NCBI GenBank assembly: GCA_025353725.1
Contig: JANXOF010000045.1
Coordinates: 242,327-306,326, forward strand
Length of the DNA: 64,000 bases
Reading direction: 5' to 3'
Source of the DNA: Polyangiaceae bacterium
GTDB lineage: Bacteria; Myxococcota_A; Polyangia; Polyangiales; Polyangiaceae
Shown here piece after piece: positions 25,757 to 34,713 of this stretch (the stretch's first letter is position 1; each line of letters opens with the position of its first letter). Under the pieces are notes generated by a model that saw only the letters and a program-made list of their open reading frames with translations, had not been told where the DNA came from and ran no database searches. A program made the position numbers and the translations under genes.

Positions 25757-26347
25757 CTACATCAGCTCGACGCCCTCGGCCAAGAGCTCGAGCTTCGCGA
25801 GAGGTCTTCCCAGCTGCGTTTCCGCCTCGGCACGACATCCCTTTTTGGGCGTGTCCTGCGACGGATGACTCGCGGCGCTCGCTGCGACGCCCATCGTGTC
25901 TTCGCGTGCCTCTGAGCAAGCGCCGTTTTCAGCGGCCGTCACAAGTGTGGCGAGAACGCGGGCCTTACGACCCGAGGCGGTCTTCGGCACAAAAAATGAA
26001 TGGCCCGCCATCTTGACATGGGCTTCGCCGGAACCTCCTTTGAGCTCCATCCAGCAGCCCATGTGTTGGCACACGGCCGTGACGGTCCCTGTGGTTGTGA
26101 ATTTTTTGCCCGCGAACGCGTTCGGGGTCTTCGCCACGTCTTCGAGCGCCACGTTTTCTCCAGACGCCTCAATCGCGGTGCCAAGCCGGAGGGAACCCTC
26201 GGCCAAGGGAGCGGTCGCCGCGGCCAGCGCGCTCGCGCGGCTCGGCTGGGGTTGGGACCCCAGGTGCTTTGAACGCGCGTTACACCCAACGAGCGCGCTG
26301 AGGATTGGGAGAGCTAGGGCGATGAAAAGGGAGCGGACCTTTCGCAT
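25757..26347 (-). CDS. DUF4920-like lipoprotein
   Basis: 196 residues from ATG 26347, which follows AAGGAGG at ideal spacing. Lipobox ALVGCNA. The domain reads GKKFTTTGTVTAVCQHMGCW, then HVKMAGHSFFVPKTASGRKA and VLATLVTAA. The pattern VxxVCxxxGCWM with a following FFVP matches the DUF4920 family, a small OB-like beta domain of unknown function. The two close cysteines could bind a metal or be redox-active. The C-terminal 45 residues (ACSEAREDTMGVAASAASHP) are not conserved in my memory of the family. Its stop lies 69 bases upstream of the amt start codon. Confidence 0.8.
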   Translation of the reverse strand: MRKVRSLFIALALPILSALVGCNARSKHLGSQPQPSRASALAAATAPLAEGSLRLGTAIEASGENVALEDVAKTPNAFAGKKFTTTGTVTAVCQHMGCWMELKGGSGEAHVKMAGHSFFVPKTASGRKARVLATLVTAAENGACSEAREDTMGVAASAASHPSQDTPKKGCRAEAETQLGRPLAKLELLAEGVELM

Positions 26348-26485
26348 GCCTCCTTTCTACCACCGTGCGACGGCGTACGGATCCGGGGGGTAAAGTCTGG
26401 CGCGCGCGTCTCGTTTGCGTCACTCACAGCCGCGTGACGTTCCGCGCTGGCAGCCTTTGGCCACCGTGCTACCGATCCGTGCCCC

Positions 26486-27343
26486 ATGAGCCGCTCGTTC
26501 GCTATTTCGGTTTGCCCTGTCGCCTCGCGCACGTTTTTCTTGGTGGCCGTCGCGCTGTCGACCGCGCTACCGCTTGCTGGCGGCTGCGATCCCGACTTGA
26601 CCGTGGCGCCAAGTGCCTCGGTTCCTGCGGACGCAGGAGAGGCGCGAGTCTCGACTCCGCAAGTCTCGACGGACGCCAGCAATGTAGCGGAACCCGACGC
26701 GAGCTCAGCGACCGATGCCGCTGGCGCGGCGAGCGAGACCGGCACCGCAGGTCACGTCATCGACGGGACCAATGACTTTACCGCCGGCGAAAAATTCGCG
26801 ACGACCGCGGCGGGGTATGACGCGTACGTTTCCTGGGACGCGAAGAAAATCTACTTCGGCATGTCCGGGTTAGACATTGCATCTGGCGCCGCGTCGAAGT
26901 GGGTACTTCTCTACGTCGATGGCGTGCCTGGTAATACGGGTACGCCAACAGGAATCTCCTATGATTGTTCGACGAATTGTCTGCCGCAACCCGCAAACTT
27001 ACCCTTTAACGCTGGATTCCACCTTCGCTGGAAGGCAGATGGACAATACACCAATCTCCAGAAGTGGAACGGCGCGTTGTGGTCGGATGTGGGTTCTGTA
27101 GCGACATTCGCCCAAAAAGGGACGTTTTGGGAGGTTTCCCTCGTGCGGTCCGTTTTGGGTTCACCTTCGAAGCTCAAAGTTCACATGAACATGCTCATCG
27201 AGCTCAGAGACTCGGAGTGGACCTATGCGGGTCTGCCTTCGACATCGTTCACCGACGGGAAGGCGCCCGCGGCTTTCACAAAGTATTACGAGTTCGACCT
27301 CGCCGACACAGTGAAAGCCCCGAATACCTACGTTCCGAAGTGA
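26486..27343 (+). CDS. Secreted lipoprotein with CBM9/DOMON-like beta-sandwich
   Basis: 285 residues from ATG 26486. The signal peptide ends at lipobox LPLAGGC, followed by a Thr/Ser/Asp spacer. The main domain starts GHVIDGTNDFTAGEKFATTA, continues AYVSWDAKKIYFGMSGLDI, then WVLLYVDGVPGNTGTPTGIS and FHLRWKADGQYTNLQKWNGA. This order (short DGT/DF start, YVSWDxxxIYFG strand) is that of CBM9-like or DOMON-type domains, which bind sugars or haem. The start and termini are clear but the ligand is not. It lies 2.2 kb from the starch-utilisation block, so a carbohydrate role is possible but unproven. Confidence 0.75.
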   Translation: MSRSFAISVCPVASRTFFLVAVALSTALPLAGGCDPDLTVAPSASVPADAGEARVSTPQVSTDASNVAEPDASSATDAAGAASETGTAGHVIDGTNDFTAGEKFATTAAGYDAYVSWDAKKIYFGMSGLDIASGAASKWVLLYVDGVPGNTGTPTGISYDCSTNCLPQPANLPFNAGFHLRWKADGQYTNLQKWNGALWSDVGSVATFAQKGTFWEVSLVRSVLGSPSKLKVHMNMLIELRDSEWTYAGLPSTSFTDGKAPAAFTKYYEFDLADTVKAPNTYVPK

Positions 27344-27434
27344 CGCTTGCGCCCGTCGGTAGCGCCTTGCGAGTCCCGTGCGCGCCGGCCGCTACCCTTC
27401 GGCCCGGCAGCGTGCGCCTATCGAAAACCGACGA

Positions 27435-28889
27435 CTAATTCCGATGGGACGAACGTCGGAAACCAGGCAGGTTCGTTTGCCGGGTGAAACTCGTCGTCCT
27501 TAACGTCCCCGCGGCGGGCAGATTTTTCGCGAGCAAGTCCAGCACTGCCTCCCCGCTGGAGATTGGCAACGACTTGGCTTCCTTATAGGTTGGAATGGCA
27601 GAGCCTTCGATGAACGTGGCATCCTCCCAGCTCGCTCCGGCGACAGGCGTCGAGGCCTTGGCGTCCGCGGGTAATGCTGGCGCCTTAAACGTGGTGGTGC
27701 CCGGGGGGACGACGAACTTCCAAAGCCCCTCGCCGGTTTCGGTGCCCCAACGGACCGTAACAACGCCCAAATCGGCTGTCGCAGTCGATGCGGCGCTGCC
27801 GATCTTGATTTCCGGACGTTCCACGATCGTCTGCGTGATCGTCGCACTTGTCAGCTGCGGCAGCGCGTTCACAAAGTCGAAGGCCAGAGTCGCGGTAGCA
27901 GGCGCGGTGGTCGCTTCGCGGCGAATGATGTTCTGGGTGCTCGCCCCGGTCTCACCGAAATACTGAAAACCCAGTCGCCCCTCGTAAGCCTCGGCAAATC
28001 CCGTTGCCGTGGCAAACGCCGCTCCGCCTTCGAGAAGGCTGCCTGCGTAGTTCAAACTAAACCCGGCTTCATTCGCGATAGCGAACAGCTCGACGTAGGG
28101 GTCTCCGAGCGCTGGCGCGGGCAAGTTCGTGGCCTTAATCGTGGTGGTCCCTGGTGCGGCGAACACGAGCGGCCCGACGTTTACTGTCGCGCCCTGGGCA
28201 GGTTTCGCGATGTTTTTCGCACTCGCCATGCCTACCGTTCCGTCGTTGTCCGCGAACGCGAGAACGGCATTTCGAGCGCGAAGACAAGGGGCGACGAGTC
28301 CCACGACGAAAGGCTCGTTCGGCGCCGTCGTGTTTCCGCCACATTCGTTTCCTCCGACGAGGACTCCGTACTGCAAAGCGCCAACGAAAGGCGTAAGCGT
28401 GACGGAGTAATTACCGACAGTCGGTAACTCGGTCGGCGCGGGTGGTACCACAACGACCAGAGAGTCTCCCTCGGCCACTCCGAGGTAAGTGACCGGCGTG
28501 ACCGAGCCCTCTTGTCGAGCTTTTGGAATCACCGTGACCATGGCGGGGGCCACTTTCGCGGTAACCTTGCCGGCCGCATCCGTCTTTTGGTCTCCGTTGA
28601 CCGCACCCGTTGCGTCGTGAAAGAGCACGCGTACGTCTGCAAACGGTTTCGTGTCGTCAAGCACCGTAACCGTTACCCCCGATGGCGCGACCGCAGCGTC
28701 GATTCCGCCGTCCGAGTTTGGGGTCGAGGAATCGGAGCGTGACCCGCTGTCGGGCTCAAACAGCGGCCCCGCGTCAGAGGTTGACTGCGCGGGCGACGCC
28801 GTCGTGTTGTCGCATGCAAGCGGTACGAGTGCGACTGGAAGAGTCAGCGAAACGAGTGGGAGGAGAGAAAATAGTCGGCGTAGGCCCAT
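27435..28889 (-). CDS. Large secreted lipoprotein with carboxypeptidase-regulatory-like N-terminus
   Basis: 484 residues from ATG 28889. Signal peptide MGLRRLFSLLPLVSLTLPVA and lipobox PLACDN, then a Ser/Asp-rich spacer. The first folded part (GVTVTVLDDTKPFADVRVLF, TGAVNGDQKTDAAGKVTAKV) looks like a carboxypeptidase-regulatory/Ig-like domain of the kind found in surface proteins. The remaining 350 residues are beta-rich, with the short motif TT(I/F)KA(T/P)(N/A)LPA seen twice, which suggests an internal duplication. Function unknown. It is separated by 143 bases from the porin gene that precedes it on the same strand. Confidence 0.75.
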   Translation of the reverse strand: MGLRRLFSLLPLVSLTLPVALVPLACDNTTASPAQSTSDAGPLFEPDSGSRSDSSTPNSDGGIDAAVAPSGVTVTVLDDTKPFADVRVLFHDATGAVNGDQKTDAAGKVTAKVAPAMVTVIPKARQEGSVTPVTYLGVAEGDSLVVVVPPAPTELPTVGNYSVTLTPFVGALQYGVLVGGNECGGNTTAPNEPFVVGLVAPCLRARNAVLAFADNDGTVGMASAKNIAKPAQGATVNVGPLVFAAPGTTTIKATNLPAPALGDPYVELFAIANEAGFSLNYAGSLLEGGAAFATATGFAEAYEGRLGFQYFGETGASTQNIIRREATTAPATATLAFDFVNALPQLTSATITQTIVERPEIKIGSAASTATADLGVVTVRWGTETGEGLWKFVVPPGTTTFKAPALPADAKASTPVAGASWEDATFIEGSAIPTYKEAKSLPISSGEAVLDLLAKNLPAAGTLRTTSFTRQTNLPGFRRSSHRN

Positions 28890-29031
28890 GCCGAGATGGT
28901 CGCGCCGGACGTACAGTTTCGTCAACCTTCGATGACGCGCCTCTGCGAGAGAGAGGGGAGAGTGTGCGCGTTCTACCCCGCCGCAGTCTCAACATGTACG
29001 TGCAGTCAGCAATGAACAATGGGTGGAGAGA

Positions 29032-30783
29032 TCAAAACGATATCTGCGCTTGAATCTTGAATGCGTGGTCGTCGGGGAGCGTCTCGAGCTGCTGCTGGCC
29101 CGGGCGGAGGCGAATGCGCTCGTTGTACATGTAACGTGAGTACTGCACGTAAATCATCTCGTGAGTTAGCAGGCTCGTGAAAAACGAGATGCGCGGCGAC
29201 AGGATACGAAAGCTGTTCGCGCTGTCATCGACGTCGAGCACCACGCGGTCGTAACGAAGAGACGCAGACATCCACTCCGTGATTCGATAGGCTGCATCAG
29301 CTCCCCATTTGAACGCCTTGCGATCGTCGCGGTTCAAGAGCGGGTCATTACTTTGCTGTTTACTTTGAACAAATGTGTAAACGCCGAACAGACTTGCGCT
29401 TACATCGCCGTTCCACGGTAGCGGCGACGCCTTTCCGGTCCAGGCTTTTACGGTGTCTGCGAGCGAAACGTCGTATTGGAACCCTACGTTCCAGAGCGAT
29501 CCGGTCCCGTTTTCGCTTGATTGCGTACCAAGGTAATTCTCGGTAATCTGACGGCCGCCGAATGAGTGCATGACCTCAATGGCAGGGGCTTGGTAAGTCG
29601 CATTTTGAGCTGCGATGTAAGAGGTTGCGCCGTAGAATCGACCGAAGAGGTGCGTGTCGGCGCGAATGTCGACCCCTGTAATCATCATCGAGGAGTCGGT
29701 AATCTCTTTGAGCGGCTTCTTGTCCTTCGACGTTGAGTCGAACATGTAGCCGCCAATCTCGACGGTGTGCGCATAGCTCGCGCCGATGGACCCGTAGTGA
29801 AGCAGGGCGAGGCCTTGGTTGGCGGCGATGTCTTCGAGGTGTGTTCCAATCCCGTGCTGGATCCAGAATGTGAATTCGTTTTTTTCGAGCTCGAGGCGCA
29901 CATTTTCGCCCATTTGATGGATTCGTCCAAAGATGTACGTATCGTACTTCGGCATATGACCGAAGCGCTCCCAGAAGGCGCCGGCCTTCACACGCAGGCG
30001 CGTCTCATCGAAAAACGGAACGAATGCGAGTTTCGTTCGGTACGTCAGCCAGCCTTGCGATACGCCCGGCTGACGGTCGATAATTGGTCTAGCTGCATCT
30101 GAATAAAGCGTGCCTTGAAGTTGCACGGTGGCCGTTAGCTTTTCATTGCCGACGGAGAGATAGAGCTCTGCCCAGTCACTCTCGTTTACGGGCGTGTAGC
30201 CAAAGCCCGAGCGGAAGTAGTCGTCGTCGATCAAGTAAGGAGTGCGAATGTTGTACTTGCCCTCGTTGCCGCGGGTGCTGCCCTCGGATCTCGCCGTACG
30301 TGTGAGACGCATCGGCGCGCGGAAGTAGCCGTGCAGCGCAAACTTTAGGCCTGTCTTGTCGTCGATCCCCAGCCCCGCCAAAACGCCATCGGTTTTCGGC
30401 ATCGCAGGGTAGTAGTCCTCTGCGTACTGAGGAACGAGAAGCCCCCTGCGACGTGCGGCGGGAAGCAGTCCGACCTCTTCAATCGGCTCACCGACGCCTC
30501 CGCTCTTCGCTTTTGACGGCGTAGGTGGGACCTCGGCTAGCTTCGGCGGACTGACGTAGTGCTCGGGCTGTTTGGTCTGCGTGTCGGGCTGCTTCTCGAC
30601 GGCCTGAACCCTCTCGGACCCAGCCTCGGCGGGCGCGGGTTTCTCCGGGACATCCGCTGTCGACGCGGGCACGGGCGACGATGTCGACGGTTGTGCCGAA
30701 GCCGTGCGCGCATTGAGCGCGAGCGAGACCGTAGCCGCGAGCAAAGTGAGTACGACGCGTGTCTTGCGGACCTTTACTTGCAC
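29032..30783 (-). CDS. Outer-membrane porin of the starch/glucose operon
   Basis: 583 residues from GTG 30783, which overlaps the stop of the upstream binding-protein gene by 10 bases, a sign of translational coupling. Signal peptide (VRKTRVVLTLLAATVSLALN, ASA cleavage), then a long Pro/Glu/Lys periplasmic-like spacer to about residue 110. The rest is alternating beta-strand sequence ending in the terminal aromatic of outer-membrane barrels (FKIQAQISF). It opens with a GYFRAPMRL strand as in sugar porins. No exact family name is certain. As last gene of the glucoamylase-transporter operon, it probably lets sugars across the outer membrane. Confidence 0.8.
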   Translation of the reverse strand: MQVKVRKTRVVLTLLAATVSLALNARTASAQPSTSSPVPASTADVPEKPAPAEAGSERVQAVEKQPDTQTKQPEHYVSPPKLAEVPPTPSKAKSGGVGEPIEEVGLLPAARRRGLLVPQYAEDYYPAMPKTDGVLAGLGIDDKTGLKFALHGYFRAPMRLTRTARSEGSTRGNEGKYNIRTPYLIDDDYFRSGFGYTPVNESDWAELYLSVGNEKLTATVQLQGTLYSDAARPIIDRQPGVSQGWLTYRTKLAFVPFFDETRLRVKAGAFWERFGHMPKYDTYIFGRIHQMGENVRLELEKNEFTFWIQHGIGTHLEDIAANQGLALLHYGSIGASYAHTVEIGGYMFDSTSKDKKPLKEITDSSMMITGVDIRADTHLFGRFYGATSYIAAQNATYQAPAIEVMHSFGGRQITENYLGTQSSENGTGSLWNVGFQYDVSLADTVKAWTGKASPLPWNGDVSASLFGVYTFVQSKQQSNDPLLNRDDRKAFKWGADAAYRITEWMSASLRYDRVVLDVDDSANSFRILSPRISFFTSLLTHEMIYVQYSRYMYNERIRLRPGQQQLETLPDDHAFKIQAQISF

Positions 30784-31841
30784 GCGGGCACCGCCTTCGC
30801 TGAGTGAAACCCCGTGTCGACAAGAAGCGCCTTCGCGTTTTCTTTCGTGACGAGCAGAACAGGAAGCGCAAACATAGGAGGCTTGCCCGTGGTGCCTGAA
30901 AGTTCTTTACCCTGAGAAAGAGTGAGCGCGACCTCCGCAGCTTTTTCCGCGAGAGGTTTGATATCCTTCAGGACCTCAATGGATTGCTTTCCTTCACAGA
31001 CGTAGTTTGCATTCGCCGCGTCCGTATCTGCGCCAGCGAGAAAGATGTTCTTCGCGCCGAGATTGCCGGCCTGGATAGCTTGCACGGCGCCGCGCGCCAT
31101 GCCGCTGTTGTTCGCGAGAATCGCTTGAATGTCGCCTTTGGTTTTAGCGATGGCGTCTTCCATCGTCTTTAGAGACTGCTCAGGCGACCATGAGTCGTGG
31201 TTCCTTTGCACCACGACCTTGATGTCGCCTTTGTCGATGAGCGGTTTGAGTACGCTCATGTACCCGCGGTCAATTTCGGCGACCACGGAGTGTCCAGACT
31301 GGCCATCGAGCAGGACGTAGTTGCCTTTCCCGCCGGTAGCTTTTACGGCCTCCTCCGCTTCAATGACGCCGACCTTGAACGCGTCGTGAGAAACGTAGAC
31401 GTCAAGGTCGTCGCTTTTGATAGCACGGTCATAAGCAACGACTTTGGCTCCCTTCGCGTGCGCCTTTTGAACGTATGAAGCGGCTGCCGTGCTGTCGGTG
31501 GGCTGTACGACGATAACTTTCGCACCTTTCGAAAGTGCGTCTTCGAGCTGCGAGAGCTGCTTCGCGTTGTCGTTGTCTGCCGAGAGCGTAAACGGTGCCA
31601 GGCCGAGCGCTATCGCTTTGTCTTCAAAGTACTTTTTGTCCTTCTGGTAACGCTCCTCTTGGAGCGTCGCGAGGAGGAAGGCGACCTTCGCTTTTCCGCT
31701 CGTAGCGGCAGTGCCGACTCCTTCAGTCTTCCCGACAGCGGAGCCCGTGGCTCCTGCGGGTCCGGCGGGCAAAGGAGACTTCTCGCAGGCGAGCAGCAGA
31801 GCAGTCGTGACGAGAGCAAGTGCGGTACACGAGAGACGCAT
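30774..31841 (-). CDS. Sugar ABC transporter substrate-binding lipoprotein (XylF-like, CUT2 family)
   Basis: 355 residues from ATG 31841, seven bases after the permease stop. Lipobox LLLACEK. Type I periplasmic binding fold: KVAFLLATLQEERYQKDKKY, GAKVIVVQPTDSTAAASYVQ, AKGAKVVAYDRAIKSDDLDV, YVSHDAFKVGVIEAEEAV, AILANNSGMARGAVQAIQ and IFLAGADTDAANANYVCEG. The AYDR and GxDTD elements are typical of XylF-type proteins that bind D-xylose or D-glucose. Because it shares an operon with a glucoamylase that releases glucose, glucose is the likely ligand (inference). Confidence 0.9.
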   Translation of the reverse strand: MRLSCTALALVTTALLLACEKSPLPAGPAGATGSAVGKTEGVGTAATSGKAKVAFLLATLQEERYQKDKKYFEDKAIALGLAPFTLSADNDNAKQLSQLEDALSKGAKVIVVQPTDSTAAASYVQKAHAKGAKVVAYDRAIKSDDLDVYVSHDAFKVGVIEAEEAVKATGGKGNYVLLDGQSGHSVVAEIDRGYMSVLKPLIDKGDIKVVVQRNHDSWSPEQSLKTMEDAIAKTKGDIQAILANNSGMARGAVQAIQAGNLGAKNIFLAGADTDAANANYVCEGKQSIEVLKDIKPLAEKAAEVALTLSQGKELSGTTGKPPMFALPVLLVTKENAKALLVDTGFHSAKAVPACK

Positions 31842-31848
31842 CAGCGAG

Positions 31849-33003
31849 TTACTTCTTTCTTGAAGAGACAGCGTCGAGCATCGACGCGCCGAGAAGGATC
31901 TGACCGGTGACAATGAGTTGCCAATTCGAGTTGACGCCCATGAGATTCATGCCGTTCGAAAGAGTTCCAAAGATGAGTGCCCCGATGACGGTGCCGAGCA
32001 TCGTGCCGCGCCCGCCCGTGAGGCTTGTTCCGCCGATGACGACGGCGGTAATGACATGCAACTCGCGCATCAGGCCCGCGTTGCCGGGCGTCACACCGTT
32101 CGTGCGTGCCGCGGCGACGACGCCCGCGAGTGCGGTAAGCACGCCGATGCCTATGTAAATAGCCATCGTGACCTTGACGACCGGAACGCCCGAAAGTCTC
32201 GCGGCCTCCGTATTGCCGCCGATCGCAAACGCATAGCGCCCGAGGCGCGTGCGCCGGAGAATGAACGCAAAGGCCGACGCGGCGACGGCGGCGATGACGA
32301 CCGGAACAGGGACGCCGTCCTTGTAAATTAGAGCGCAAAAACCTGTCGTTACGACGATAGCTCCGAGTTTTAGTGCGGTGAGTGTCGTTGCCGGATTAGG
32401 CAGTCCGAGCCGGGTTCGACGCGCGACGCGGCGGAGAATCATCGCGGTTCCCACGGCAAGACCTAGCGCCGAGAGCGCCAGCGAAACCACGGGAGGGAGG
32501 CGTCCGCCAAGGGTTTGGAAGTCTTCGCCCATCGGCGACAGCCCGCGCGCGTCCGAAAGCACGAGTCCGACTCCGCGGTAGGCGAGAAAGCCCGAGAGCG
32601 TCGCGATGAACGGAGGAATTCCGAAGCGCGTTACGAGTAGCCCATGCCATGCGCCGATAGCTCCACAGACGGCGATGGCGGCTGACACGGCGACCCATGC
32701 GGGCTGGTGCCCATCGATTTGGAGTTTGGCGGCGACTACACCGGCCAAGGCCATCCCGGCGCCCACCGAGAGATCGATGCCGCCAATCAAAACTACGAGC
32801 GTCATCCCCACGCCGATAATGACGATTTCTGACACCTGTGCGGTAAGGTTTGAAAAATTGCCTGAGCTGACAAAGGCCTCACGCGTTTCGGGATGAATTG
32901 CCAGCACCGTCCACATAAAAAGCAGAACGAAGACGGTGCGAAGCTCTCGCGAAGAAGCGACATTAAGCCAGGGAGTCGGGGAGGTCGCGGTAGCTACAGC
33001 CAT
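31849..33003 (-). CDS. Sugar ABC transporter permease (XylH/RbsC-like, CUT2 family)
   Basis: 384 residues, about 10 membrane helices. ATG 33003 overlaps the stop of the ATPase gene by 10 bases. The CUT2 permease signature is clear: VIIGVGMTLVVLIGGIDLSV, FIATLSGFLAYRGV, YAFAIGGNTEAARLSGV, VVAAARTNGVTPGNAGLMRE and VIGGTSLTGGRGTMLGTVIG. CUT2 permeases form a homodimer driven by one two-domain ATPase and import monosaccharides. The gene sits between its ATPase and binding protein, the standard arrangement. Confidence 0.93.
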   Translation of the reverse strand: MAVATATSPTPWLNVASSRELRTVFVLLFMWTVLAIHPETREAFVSSGNFSNLTAQVSEIVIIGVGMTLVVLIGGIDLSVGAGMALAGVVAAKLQIDGHQPAWVAVSAAIAVCGAIGAWHGLLVTRFGIPPFIATLSGFLAYRGVGLVLSDARGLSPMGEDFQTLGGRLPPVVSLALSALGLAVGTAMILRRVARRTRLGLPNPATTLTALKLGAIVVTTGFCALIYKDGVPVPVVIAAVAASAFAFILRRTRLGRYAFAIGGNTEAARLSGVPVVKVTMAIYIGIGVLTALAGVVAAARTNGVTPGNAGLMRELHVITAVVIGGTSLTGGRGTMLGTVIGALIFGTLSNGMNLMGVNSNWQLIVTGQILLGASMLDAVSSRKK

Positions 33004-34697
33004 GCTTCTTCAAGCCTCTTCGAGGAGGAGATCGGTTTGACAAGTGGGTCGCTCTCTACCGTTTCGACGACGCTGCTCGATGGTGTTGCACCGGTGGCGA
33101 GCGCGACGATTTCTTCTTCCGTGGCCGTCGAGCCGTCGAGCTCCTCGATAACCCTCCCGTGACGCAAGATCAAAATACGGTGGGCTAAGCGGAGTACCTC
33201 GGGGATATCGCTCGACGCGAGAAGGATCGCGGTGCCTCTTTTCCCCAGTTCGTTTAGCAGTCCGTAGATCTCTTCGCGCGCGCCGACATCGACTCCACGC
33301 GTTGGCTCATCGAGCAAAAGGAGCAAAGGAGGTGTTTCGAGCCACTTTCCAAGGACTACCTTCTGCTGATTCCCGCCGGAGAGCGTCGCCACCTCCGCTC
33401 GCGCGTCACCCCTGATCTTCAATTCTCGAATGCGCTTCGCGGCAATGAGTTCCTCCGCCTCTTCAGACACGAGGCCGACCCACTCGAGGCTCCGAGCGAT
33501 GAGAGATTTTGATGGCGGAAGCGTGATGTTTTCGCCCACGGTCATGCCTAGGACGAGGCCGCGTCCTTTGCGGTCTTCTGGAATCAGAGCCACACCCGCG
33601 GCGATCGCTTCTCGCGGCGATCGCAGATTCACCTCGCGCCCTCCGATGCGAATGCCGCCCGTGTATCCTCGCTCCGAGCAGCCGAACAGTGTCGAGAGTA
33701 ACGCCGTGCGACCCGAGCCCATCGCCCCGCAAAGGGCGACCACTTCACCAGGTTTCACATTGAGCGAGATGGCAGTGGCCGCAAACCTACGCACGCCCTG
33801 TTCGTGTGGGTCGTCGCTTCCCTCGAACGCGGGTCGTGCGAGCCGTACCGAGACGTCGTCGAGCCGCAGGACGGAGTGCGTCCCGGCGCCGGCGAGGCCC
33901 AGCGGAGTGGCGCGAACGCCCTTTCCGCCCACGGCGTGACCCACCATCATCGAGACGACGTCGGCTTCGAGGGTCGCTTTCGCGTCGACAGTGCCCACGG
34001 TCTTTCCGTCGCGGAGCACTGTGACGCGGTCGCAGATCGTGAAAATTTCGTCCATTCGGTGCGACACGTAAATACATGTTGTCCCGCAGTCCCTAAGACC
34101 ACGGAGCCAGGTCATCAGGCGCTGCGTCTCTTTCCCGGTGAGGGCTGCCGTCGGCTCGTCGAGAATGAGAATCGTTGCGTCTTGTGCGAGCGCGCGAATA
34201 ATCTCTACGACCTGTTGAAGGCCTATCCCGAGCCGTCCGACAGGTTCTTTAGCCTGGATGTCTCGGTCGACTCCAAACTTCACGAGAAGCGCCCTGGCGT
34301 ACGCTTCGATGGCGTCGTCGTCGAGCGCGTCGAAAAGACCGCCGCGTCCGGGCTCCCGCCCGAGTACGAGGTTTGCTGCGACCGACAGCTCGGGCACGAG
34401 CAGGAGTTCTTGGTGAACGATAGCGACGCCCGCCTCTTGTGCGTCCCGCGTCGACGTGAACGCCCGCTCTTGCCCAAAGACTTTCACGGAGCCCGAATAA
34501 CTCGAGCGCGGATACACTCCGGATAAGATCTTGAGGATCGTTGACTTGCCGGCGCCGTTCTCGCCGCAAAGACCCAAGATTTCGCCCTTGCGCGCTTCGA
34601 GGCTTGCTCCTTGCAAAGCACGCACGCCTCCGAACGACTTTTCAATGTCGTTTAGGCTGAGCGCGCTCGGAGTAGGGGACGCAGTTGGAGAAGACAT
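32994..34697 (-). CDS. Sugar ABC transporter ATP-binding protein, two-domain (XylG/MglA-like)
   Basis: 567 residues from ATG 34697, 16 bases after the glucoamylase stop. Two ABC cassettes in one chain. Cassette 1: Walker A GENGAGKS, a weak signature LGIGLQQVVEI and Walker B ILILDEPTAAL. Cassette 2: degenerate Walker A GAMGSGRT, strong signature LSGGNQQKVVLGKWL and Walker B LLLLDEPTRGVD. A relaxed second P-loop and a poor first signature are normal for CUT2 ATPases, where one composite ATP site dominates. It powers import by the next two gene products. Confidence 0.95.
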   Translation of the reverse strand: MSSPTASPTPSALSLNDIEKSFGGVRALQGASLEARKGEILGLCGENGAGKSTILKILSGVYPRSSYSGSVKVFGQERAFTSTRDAQEAGVAIVHQELLLVPELSVAANLVLGREPGRGGLFDALDDDAIEAYARALLVKFGVDRDIQAKEPVGRLGIGLQQVVEIIRALAQDATILILDEPTAALTGKETQRLMTWLRGLRDCGTTCIYVSHRMDEIFTICDRVTVLRDGKTVGTVDAKATLEADVVSMMVGHAVGGKGVRATPLGLAGAGTHSVLRLDDVSVRLARPAFEGSDDPHEQGVRRFAATAISLNVKPGEVVALCGAMGSGRTALLSTLFGCSERGYTGGIRIGGREVNLRSPREAIAAGVALIPEDRKGRGLVLGMTVGENITLPPSKSLIARSLEWVGLVSEEAEELIAAKRIRELKIRGDARAEVATLSGGNQQKVVLGKWLETPPLLLLLDEPTRGVDVGAREEIYGLLNELGKRGTAILLASSDIPEVLRLAHRILILRHGRVIEELDGSTATEEEIVALATGATPSSSVVETVESDPLVKPISSSKRLEEAWL

Positions 34698-34713
34698 GAA
34701 TTGAAGTTCAGTC